DNA of 64,000 nucleotides from Neofusicoccum parvum (lineage: Eukaryota > Ascomycota > Dothideomycetes > Botryosphaeriales > Botryosphaeriaceae): assembly GCA_020912385.1 (NCBI GenBank), contig CP087207.1:806001-870000 (forward strand), written 5' to 3'. Position numbers and translations under genes: made by a program. Below, one piece after another: positions 55,867 through 64,000 of this stretch (position 1 is its first letter; every line of letters starts with the position of its first letter). The notes beneath the pieces were generated by a model. It was not told the origin of the DNA, searched no databases, and saw only the letters and a list, made by a program, of their open reading frames with translations.

Positions 55867-56526
55867 ATGCCCGGTGCCGCCCTCTGGTTCAAGATGCTCT
55901 CCGCGTGGGTCCGCCGCCGCCCTCGGGCCTGCGAAGACTGACAGCTCGGCAGGGGCGCTGTGTTGTGCATTGGGGGTCCCGCTCTCGTCTACTACGTGTC
56001 TCCAACTGAAGAGGAGCTGTTCAAGGTATGCGTTTTATCTTCGTCGATCATGCCCCCATCCTCATCCATCTCCATCACCATCCGAGTCATGATTTCTGTA
56101 ACACTGCATCACACTCCTACTCTCACGCGCTTGAGTCATCCGATTGGCCAATTCTTCCGGTCCTTTGTGTCTCTGTCTCCATCGACTATCCGCCTGAGCT
56201 GGCACGGCAGCTTACACGCCCACAGCGATACAACCCAGAGCTGCAGAAGCGCTCGCTGGAGAACCGCATCGGAAAGCAGCAGGACTTCGACGACTTCGTG
56301 ACCAGGTTAAAGGAGTACTCCAGGTCAGACAAGCCGAGTATGACCCACCCTACGCCTCACTTTCAATTGAAGCTGACCAACCCCTTCAGTCTGGGAAGCC
56401 GCCGACGAAGCACAGCGGAAGCACTCGGCTCTGCAGCGCCAGAAGATCATCGACGAGCAGCGAGGCCTGGCTGCTGACATCGAACGGAGACGCCAGGAGA
56501 TGCGTCAGTCTACCGGAGAGGAGTAA
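55867..56526 (+). CDS. CBP4: cytochrome bc1 assembly factor Cbp4
   Basis: Small mitochondrial inner-membrane protein needed to assemble cytochrome b into complex III. Four exons: 55867-55904, 55953-56025, 56226-56337 and 56390-56526, giving 119 residues. A short N-terminus leads into one transmembrane segment ([17 protein letters not shown]). The family hallmark [17 protein letters not shown] and the helical [20 protein letters not shown] follow, then a charged C-terminal helix. All three splice phases restore the family sequence, although no single open frame spans the gene. The third intron-exon boundary falls after FK, within the hallmark. Confidence 0.9.
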
Positions 56527-58481
56527 GGAGTGTTTTGCTCCATCGTAGATTTTCTCCCCGTCCACCTCTCTGTCTGTATGATATCACCCAAAACCTGTAC
56601 CATAAAACCATATCGCTGTATGCATACGGCGACGATCATGATTGCATACGAATGAATAACTTTTGCGACCTGACCACTTCCGCCTTCACTTTCCCGTTCC
56701 TTTTTTTCCCCTACACCGTCGGCAAGGCTTGCCAGTGGCTAGCATGCGCCAGTATTTGCGGCAAACATTAAACTTAAACAGGACGCACAGAACCTTGCAT
56801 GCGTTCGGGCTGCAAGCTTCCGAGGTGCAGAAATGGGTGCTGCTTGGCACCGACGTGGTTTGTAGGTGTGGTGACAGTCTTCACACACACACTAGCCCCG
56901 ACTCGGTAACCTTTATACACAGCAGTCTTTTCGGGTGTTCGAACGTCAGACTTCCAGAACGATTCATGACCCAATGATATGCTCGCACAGCATAAGCACA
57001 GACAAGCACGTTGCTAGGTGCTCGCCAGGAAAGTCCTGCCCAAACAGGTACTGTCGCGATTTTTGTATTTTAAGGTTTGAAGGGGCATCCCGAGAGAGTG
57101 AGCGCCCGGGTAATTGGTCCCAACGCATGACAGCGGGAAAGCGGATAATTAATGACACCCTTGCCGCCTGCCGCCTACCGTCTGCTGCCTATTCTCTTCA
57201 CCACGTGTGCGTGGTTCCGTTATCCGATAACCAGATTATACAACTACCATATTATAGGTTCTACCGTTCCTCGTCTTTGCCCTTCAATCTCAAGTCTCTT
57301 CCGTCTCCAAAACCGGAATTCAAGAAAGCCGACGTGCTGCAGTATCCATATTATCCGTTTGACTCTGTAATTTGAGCATGTTCGAAAACAAATGAGCTAA
57401 GCAATAACGGAGAACGATAAAAAGCGGGCTCGAGAGTCTTGTTATCGGCTATCTTAATTGATCAGTCATGCCGATCACCGCGGAAACTTTTGCACTATTT
57501 CTGTAATTTTTGGTACCTCATTGATCTCACACATGCGTCGTTGGAGACCCTGGGCTACCCGCGATCAGGATGCAAGATCTAGACCTTCAGGCGGATGTAG
57601 ATAGATTGAGGGTTCAGTCCCTGTCTCAGAAAGTCGTGGCCAAAAGCAACGCGGGGTCGTATGGGCTTGAAGGGCAACATCGTCTTGGTCCCGAACGGAT
57701 CAAGGGGTGGAGCCGAGGTCGACAAGCGTGCACGTCAATAATTGAAGTTTGTATTTCAGATCTACTTCTCCAGTTCTCAGACGAAATTTCATGCTATCGC
57801 GATGGTGGCTCGATCCGGACGGCAATGCGACGTGCGCCGTGTCACTCCACCAGCCATCTATTTTGTGGCAAATTAAAATACCTCAGAAGAGTATCTACAC
57901 ATCTACAGGTACACCAATTCACGGCTTGCTACAACAATTGAGCTAATGAGACAGCGTAGGCTTTGAACCCAGAAAAAGATGGAGGAAAATTTTGTGGGGA
58001 CAAACGGATGGTATGAATTGTGGGAATGCAAAAGCACGATTCTGAGCTACTACAGTCATGCATTCGGCTGAAACAACACGAGTGAAAGAGGTCATTGTAT
58101 ATCAATACATCACAAGCATTCCCTAAATGTTATTTTTTTTTAAAAAAAAAAGAGAGAGAGAGAGAAGAGATGATATTGTTTGCGCTGCAGTCATCTGTGT
58201 CAAATTCAAGAAGACAAAAGTGACCATATTCCAGAGCCAGGGAAGAGAGCCACGAATTTGCGCCGGCAGTTTTTCTTTTTGAATCATCAACACCTAGTAG
58301 TTAAGCCCTTCTGATGCCAACATACTTACCATATGAAGCAAGATCCGGTATCTCATCTGGCGAAATTGGCCTGAGAAATTACTGCTGTGTTTGTGAGTGC
58401 CAATTGGAACGCCGGGGTGTATTATTGGTGCGTCGCAAAATTCTCCTTGCCACACGCACAATCTAACAACGCTTTGAAAGG
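56527..58481. other. AT-richer gene-poor region
   Basis: About 2 kb with no recognised gene. A frame at 57570-57941 shows no family similarity I know. Base composition is more AT-rich than in the neighbouring genes, and relics lie just to the right. Confidence 0.5.
58133..58170. repeat. T run, A run and GA microsatellite
   Basis: Nine T, ten A, then repeated GA, contiguous. The T/A pair could form a small hairpin. Confidence 0.9.
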
Positions 58482-59040
58482 CTATGAGGTGTTTTCACGC
58501 AACTTCTTGTTCATTTGGAGGTAACTTATACGATCTTCAAGTTTATAGCGGTAAGCCTTGTTCGCTATTCCGTCAAATGTGACTGGAGTCGTGCGGTGAA
58601 TGATGACAGGGCCTTCGAGCGAGGACATCTCATAAAAGAAATCATCGAAAGCCTGAAAAGCATTGCTCTCTGAAAGGAGTGTGTTGCTCAATATGAGGTC
58701 GCATTGAATATCATCCAGTACATGGAACTCGCAGTCGTATGATTATCCCACTCCGTCAGTCCTGAAAGTCCATTCAGCATCATAAATAGTGCCACAGGCA
58801 CGGATATATGGCCCATCTGCAAGGCCCAGTCCCATCCGATGTCGCCTATGGGTTCAGGTATCTAGCTTCAGCTGTTTGGCCATCTTGGTAGAAATTTTAT
58901 GTTGACATCCGCGCCCGTGTCCGCGATCGTATCGAAATGATAACCATTGATGGTACCTCGAACTCGTTCGTGAGTCTCCGATCAAGTGAAGCCAGGGAGC
59001 CATGCTGACGAAATGCTTCACAATTCGTAAAAGGCGGTGA
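58482..59040 (-). pseudogene. relic of a retropepsin-like aspartyl protease domain protein
   Basis: The minus strand reads GYHFDTIADTGADVN, with the DTGA active-site motif at 58910-58921. It continues after a 2-base excess in the run at 58893-58900 as ISTKMAKQLKLD. Further on it reads TIYDAEWTF and YDCEFHVLDDIQCDLILSN, a fold-typical second half, separated by an in-frame TAA at 58743-58745. The end is open to a TAG at 58482. Upstream of the DTGA the frame is again broken by TGA. The match is to fungal single-domain retropepsin-like proteins, not to an identified retroelement. Very short introns could explain one break but not all of them, so I call it degraded. Confidence 0.55.
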
Positions 59041-59078
59041 TCTTTGTGCTCGGCTAAGTTTCCAGTTTCCTTTAACAA

Positions 59079-59690
59079 TTGCTTTCCCAGAATGCAGTTG
59101 TGCACACAATTCTTGAGGACGTGAAACGTCCGCTAGATCAGTGTCGTCTCGTTCTGGAATCGGAATGGAAGCTCGACTGTGCCAACGGGCACTACAATAC
59201 CTCCACCTGGGAGGTGTATGAGGTTCTGCCCGAGGGCGTGATGGTGAATCTTCTAACGCTATCAGGTCAGAGCCGGTGTCCGGGAAAGCAGAGACGACTC
59301 ACCCATCGATATGACCGAGCACTCAATCTTCGGCCTGTTCGAGAAGATCACTGGAGGCCAATTGGAAGCCCGCGCCTGAGACCAGCTAACGGAGTCGAGT
59401 ATGTCCTAGAGAAGCATATTGCTCGGCTTGTTGTGATTACCAGTTCCATCGTTGCGGCAGTCTTACTCATCGGGGCCATCGCAACTCTATACTTCATCCG
59501 AAATCCGGGCGCGCGGCTCGGTACGATCGCCGCCTTTATCGTTCTCTTCGCACTCAGCGTTAGTGTGCTTCCGAACGCCAAGCGTGCCAAGGTCTTCGCA
59601 GCAGCAGCGGCCTATGCTGCGGCGTTGGTTGTGTTCGTCTCAGGTGAGCTGGGAAGTACGAGTGGCGCACAATGCAGCTGCGCGGCATAA
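59079..59690 (+). pseudogene. C-terminal part of a DUF6594 membrane protein
   Basis: From ~59391 the frame encodes the three-helix end of a DUF6594 protein: IARLVVITSSIVAAVLLIGA, then LGTIAAFIVLFALSVSVLPN, then AAAYAAALVVFVSGELG. These are hallmarks of this fungal family of unknown function. The ~200-residue N-terminal part expected in front of it is not recognisable. Upstream residues in this frame look non-coding, and another frame carries a fragment (SPIDMTEHSIFGLFEKITGG). It is either a truncated relic or a gene with introns I cannot resolve. It lies beside the protease relic on the opposite strand. Confidence 0.5.
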
Positions 59691-59963
59691 GAGGCGGGGC
59701 ATGCCGCAGGCGTCCATGCGTGTGCACATCGCACTGTCGTGGCTCCTGGCGGTGTCTCCTGCGGGCGTACACGCATACCTCAAGATTGAATAGAATGGCG
59801 TGGCCGGGTGAGACGACGCCTGTGTCAACAGGGCGGTGCATCATTTCTCCGGGTCGTTCCGGCACGGTGGTGACATCATGCTCCGCGCAGATGGCATAAG
59901 GATGCGGAGACGACACGCCATGCGCCTCCTGCACCCATCAATCGCGCCTGCTGCACATCGAAG

Positions 59964-61015
59964 ATGAGTTCGTTCAGCACCGTGGGCGCCGCCGTCTTGG
60001 CTATCGCAGCATTCGCCGTCGCCGACGACGTGCAGACGCCAGTTGCGCCTGAGTATTACGCTGCAGCACCCCCGCTGCTGGGCTTCGGCACCTGGAACCT
60101 TAAAGTGTCGCCCGACAATACCACCGACGCCGTCTCCCTCGCTATCCAGACCGGCTACCGCCACATCGACGCCGCCGCCGCATATGGGAACCAGGTTGCT
60201 GTCGGGAAGGGCATCGCCGACGGGCTCGAGAAGGCCGGCTTGAGGCGCGAGGACATCTGGGTGACGAGCAAGCTGTGGAACGATCACCACGGCGACGCGG
60301 CGACGGTCGAGGCTGGCCTTGGCACGACGCTGCAGGAGCTCGGACTGGACTACTTGGACCTGTTCCTGATGCACTGGCCGGTGAGCTCGTCCGGTGACTA
60401 CGACTACGTGACGGTAAGTGCTGGGCCACACGGCCGCTCGTGCAGGTGCCAATGACTGCGCAGACGTGGAAATCAATGGAGGAGCTGCTCCCCACGAAGG
60501 TCCGCAATATCGGCGTGGCCAATTTCTCTCCGCACCAGCTCGACAAGCTGGTCAGATCCTCGAAGATCAAGCCTGCCGTGCACCAGATGGAGCTCCACCC
60601 GTACCTGCAGCAGCCCGAATGGGTCCGCTTCCATCAGAGCCACGGCATCCATGTGACCGCGTATTCTCCTCTGGGCAACACGAATCCCACGTACCGCAGC
60701 TCTTCCCGTGCAGCCAACACTCGCAAGACCCCGCCGTTGCTGCTCAAGAACGAAGAGCTGGCCGGCATTGCGGAACAACGGGGCTGCACAACGGCGCAAG
60801 TGGCGTTGGCCTGGGGTATTCAGAGAGGTACAAGTGTGATTCCGAAGTCCAGCCACGAGCAATGGATCAAGGAGGACTTCGAGTCGTTGGAGTGCGGCCT
60901 GGTGGACTCGGACTTGGACAGAATTGAGGAGGTCGGCGAGAAATATCTGACAAGGTTCAACAACCCGAGCAAAGCCTGGGATGTGGAATTGTTCGACGGC
61001 TTGGACGGCGCCTGA
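59964..61015 (+). CDS. aldo-keto reductase with signal peptide
   Basis: Two exons, 59964-60413 and 60464-61015, giving 333 residues. NADPH-dependent carbonyl reductase of the AKR superfamily. The catalytic tetrad is visible: Asp and Tyr in HIDAAAAYGN, Lys in VTSKLW and His in FLMHWP. The cofactor end has GTSVIPKSSHEQWIKED, with the Lys/Arg-type NADPH phosphate contact. In front of the barrel is a hydrophobic leader (VGAAVLAIAAFAVA) followed by Ala-Asp, which resembles a cleavable secretion signal. Most AKRs are cytosolic, so this is unusual. The intron joins DYDYVT to TWKSMEELL. Substrate unknown. Confidence 0.88.
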
Positions 61016-62685
61016 AAGCAAGCAGGATGGAAGGATGCGGAACGGAATGAAATTGCCGGAGGCCCGAGACTGTCCGTACTACGTAAGTCTGTGATGAGTG
61101 AGCGCTAAGGGAAAAATAGCACGTTCGTTTTCCTGGCGATTCCGCCCGCCCGTGGCCGTTCGTATAGTGCAACAATTGACAACGTGCTGCCTGAAGACCC
61201 AATTGCACCCACTCTTGGCGCTTTGTCCTTGTCCGCCGAGTGTGAATGGTCACCGTCTCCCCTAAATCCTTCGAGGGACCCGGCTTCTCTAATAATCTCT
61301 CCAGCGGTGAATAGCAAGCCACGCACAAGGGCCCTATCTCGATCAACTATCTCGACCCCAACTGGGCAAGGCCGTCGAGGGACCCCAGGCTAAGCTTCTC
61401 CTATCATTTGTTGCAGCGCGTGGCGGACCCCGGGAGAGCCGCAAACGGTTGCTAGCCTCACCACCGGAGGCTGTTAGGCGCCTGATCGCCGTCAGGGGTG
61501 GTGAGTCGGAGGATTCTGGCGTCGCCGCAATGGGAGCTCTCGCGCCATTTGTCTCGGCGCAGGCTCGGCGAGCTCTGACGCCGATTCGGCCCAAGGTGCT
61601 GAGCACCGCGGCGACACTTCCAGAAGTCCCACACGCTTGGGGCCGCTTCGGCTGTAGGGCTGAGCTGGTGCGGTCTGGAGACCCCCTTGGCCGCTGCATG
61701 CGCGGCCCTGCACGCTCTCCAACCGACCTTGCTGATTATCGCGCAGCTCGTGCTGGTCGACTGAGTCGGCGGATTCGCGGCCCTGTTCGGATGGGCGAGA
61801 TACCGCCCCGTGCATGACGGCGTCCGGGCTTCCGCGTGGGCTCTTGACTCGTGACCCCATCGCACTCCGTCAGGAACAGGAAATGGCGGGCCCGCCAGCG
61901 CCACACCGGCCCCTTTTGGCGATGGGGCCAAAGTTTGGCCTTCCGTAGCTTTCCACCCCGAGGCACAACACCAGCCCGTCGTGCTGACGCTACCGACGCC
62001 GGTGCTGGAGCAATGGCACGCATGGCCTGGAGAGAAAAAAAAAATTGGGATGTCCTGGCCTCCAACCGCACACCCGGATAGACAGTAGGGATCTCGAGTG
62101 TTGGCAGATTGCTGTGGAGAGGTGCGAAATCAAGAATCACGATTCGAAGGTGATCATAGAAGGCGGTAATGAAGATTCAGCCCGGCAAACCCTGCCGTGC
62201 TGGTCACCGCTCGCCAGGGCGCCCCTTTGCCTCCGCGTTTGGTCCCAATCGAACCGCCCGCGCCGCTCTCGAATGTCTTTCCCCTGTTGTGCTCGTCGAT
62301 CCGGGCCCGAACAGGAAGGGTGCCCCTGCCCGTCGGGGCGCAACCGCAGGCCCGCCCACCGCAGCGCCGGGCTGTGCGCGAGTCTCTTTCTCTGTGATGT
62401 AAGTCAGCTTTTCCGAGCTAGCCCAGAGAGGGAATTCTGCTGACGAGCATCATTTTCAGAGCTAGTCGAGCAGGACGAGCCAACACGATGGCCACCACGG
62501 GGGTTGCGCGCGGCTGATGGCCATGGCGAGTCAACTGAGTATAAGACTGCGGTGCTTGAGCACTCCAGAGTTTCTTTCTTCACCATCGAGCCACTCTTCC
62601 AACTAAACAGCCTTTCGCTTCAGTCACTCTTTCTTCAGTCGCTCAATCAGTCACTCTTTCGAGACTTACATCTACAACCGCCAAA
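61016..62685. other. intergenic region
   Basis: 1.7 kb between two plus-strand genes. No recognised gene; overlapping GC-rich frames on both strands are taken as chance. Confidence 0.5.
62540..62545 (+). promoter_or_regulatory. TATA-like element of the secreted-protein gene
   Basis: TATAAG, ~141-146 bp before the ATG. The leader between them contains a 13-base direct repeat CAGTCACTCTTTC (62621-62633 and 62648-62660). Confidence 0.5.
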
Positions 62686-63408
62686 ATGCGCTTCTCGTTC
62701 GCTTCCGCCTTCGCTTTCAGCACCCTTTTCCTTGGCGCCCTCTCTGCGCCCACCGGTGATGTCCTCAACGGCGTCTCTGGCCTGACCTCTGGCCAGACCT
62801 CGCAGCTCACCCAGACCTACACCGAGAAGACGACCACCGTCACCAAGAACGAGACCGTCTACAGCGTCGTCCAGACCCTGTACACCAACGTCCAGCAGCA
62901 CACCTCCACCATCAACAAGACCGTCGCTGCCGTTCCCCAGCAGCCCTCGGCCGCCGACAAGAAGACTGCCCTGATCGAGATCAAGGCCGAGATCAAGACC
63001 ATCGCCTCCCTGATCGTTGACGCCTCCGTCAAGATTGGCAAGATTGAGGTCAACGCCGACGTCGATGTCTCCGCCATTGTCGCCCTCGTTGTCAAGCTCG
63101 TCCTCGAGATCGTCGCCACCCTCCAGGGCGTCGTCGCCGTTCTCGGTGGCAGTAAGTTCCCCTCACAGCCCGCACAGCTCAAGACCAAGATGCTAACAGC
63201 GCTTCCAGCCATCACCACCCTGCTCGGCTCCGTCATCACCCTCCTCGTCAACGCCATCTCTGCCCTCCTCATCGCCCTCCAGGACATCCTCGGTGACGTC
63301 ATCGCCACCGTCTGGTCCATCGTCTCTGGCCTCCTTCCCTTCGTCGGTGACGTCCTCATCGGCCTCGGTGAGGTCCTCAAGGGCGACTGCGGCTGCCTTG
63401 ACCTGTAA
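62686..63408 (+). CDS. secreted helical hydrophobic protein, unknown function
   Basis: Two exons, 62686-63151 and 63209-63408, giving 221 residues. A clear signal peptide (MRFSFASAFAFSTLFLGALSA) is followed by a Thr/Gln-rich stretch. The rest is a long amphipathic-to-hydrophobic helical region made of Ile/Val/Ala/Leu-rich segments (IKTIASLIVDASVKIGKIEV, VALVVKLVLEIVATLQGVVA, TLLGSVITLLVNAISALLIA). It ends in CGCLDL. I do not recognise the family. The intron has a CTAAC branch point at 63193 and good splice sites, but it is 57 nt with no stop, so retention would add 19 residues in frame. Strong codon bias (C-ending codons) suggests high expression. Confidence 0.82.
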   Translation: MRFSFASAFAFSTLFLGALSAPTGDVLNGVSGLTSGQTSQLTQTYTEKTTTVTKNETVYSVVQTLYTNVQQHTSTINKTVAAVPQQPSAADKKTALIEIKAEIKTIASLIVDASVKIGKIEVNADVDVSAIVALVVKLVLEIVATLQGVVAVLGGSKFPSQPAQLKTKMLTALPAITTLLGSVITLLVNAISALLIALQDILGDVIATVWSIVSGLLPFVGDVLIGLGEVLKGDCGCLDL

Positions 63409-64000
63409 ATCATTGCAACCCCAATCGTGCATGAGTAATCAGAATCCCTCGGAGTGATGATGTGTTTGAAAAGCGGGAGAGCGGGGCAGTTGTGCGGATG
63501 AAGAGTTGTTGGAAAGAGTTAATGGTGGCGGCAGTGCGGAGTGGTGGGGAGGAAGAGGAGTGGTAGGAGCGAGTGGTTGAGGGGAAGAGGAGAAGTGCAG
63601 CGTTTAATATCTAATGCTCTACTATGGAAACGATACTTTAGAGCCGATAGAGTGTTGTATTTGTAATTTTTAAATACCCTAACTGCGGTTTGGGAGCGCC
63701 CTGCTCCCATCTCACTACTTTCTGCTCCTCGATGCAAGTGACCCGGTAACGCTTATTGCGCCCGAGGAGTGCAACGTCTGGAATGCCACTGCCTCCCAGG
63801 CGGTTGGGAAAGCTGGAAGCAACGATGGACTCGACTGAGGTCGCAACAGAGTTGAACTCGTAGTCATGGGCAGGCTGGGCTTTAAGAGCATGGTGTTAGC
63901 GATATATTAACGTCTCCACGATATTGCTGTGGCCAGTCAGGGGTTGCGGGCTCGCGTCCAGTGCTGTGGGTGTGGACGGGCCCGCTCGCTTCGCTTGCGC
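63409..64000. other. right-edge intergenic region
   Basis: 3' flank of the secreted-protein gene. No gene seen before the window ends. Confidence 0.5.

Noticed and set aside
57570..57941. 123-residue frame in the AT-rich region
   Set aside because: No recognisable family, poor codon pattern, overlapping alternative frame of similar quality.

Overview
The window is nuclear DNA from a filamentous ascomycete (Pezizomycotina). The evidence is multi-exon genes with ~50-bp GT-AG introns and CTAAC-like branch points, plus typical filamentous-fungal families: a psi-factor oxygenase (Ppo), a PTH11-like rhodopsin-domain protein, DUF262 and DUF6594 proteins, a chitin synthase regulator and secreted glycosidases. 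A member of the Dothideomycetes is my inference and is not proven. I support 20 protein-coding genes and two gene relics. I saw no rRNA, tRNA or CRISPR array. Exon joins were worked out by hand from reading-frame phase and family alignment from memory, so individual splice sites remain predictions.

Layout. 1.7-14.2 kb is metabolic: a dienelactone-hydrolase-like protein, a cupin membrane protein, a DUF262 protein, an MSC7-type aldehyde dehydrogenase with a 7-nt exon, an SDR oxidoreductase and a glutamine-synthetase-like enzyme. 15.6-20.3 kb holds a membrane-anchored GH3 beta-glucosidase and a histidine-phosphatase protein. 21.9-26.2 kb is a 14-exon fatty acid dioxygenase/P450 fusion with a His/Gly repeat tail.

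27.3-32.4 kb is the most interesting locus: a secreted LPMO-like (X325/BIM1-type) copper protein, a CTR copper transporter and a metalloreductase. The last two are divergent and share a 618-bp promoter. Together they could bind copper at the surface, reduce it and import it. The reductase has a Met-rich N-terminus and a Cys-rich insert, both suited to copper contact.

32.8-34.4 kb is a rhodopsin-domain membrane protein. 34.4-39 kb has no recognised gene but contains a degenerate ~60-bp tandem array bracketed by longer direct repeats. 39-56.5 kb is housekeeping and secreted genes: WASP/Las17, an unknown basic protein, XPF/Rad1, a GH5 endoglucanase, an L-asparaginase, a CaaX-terminated chitin synthase regulator and Cbp4. 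56.5-59.7 kb is AT-richer and holds relics of a retropepsin-like protein and a DUF6594 protein. 60-63.4 kb holds an aldo-keto reductase with a signal peptide and an unrecognised secreted protein.
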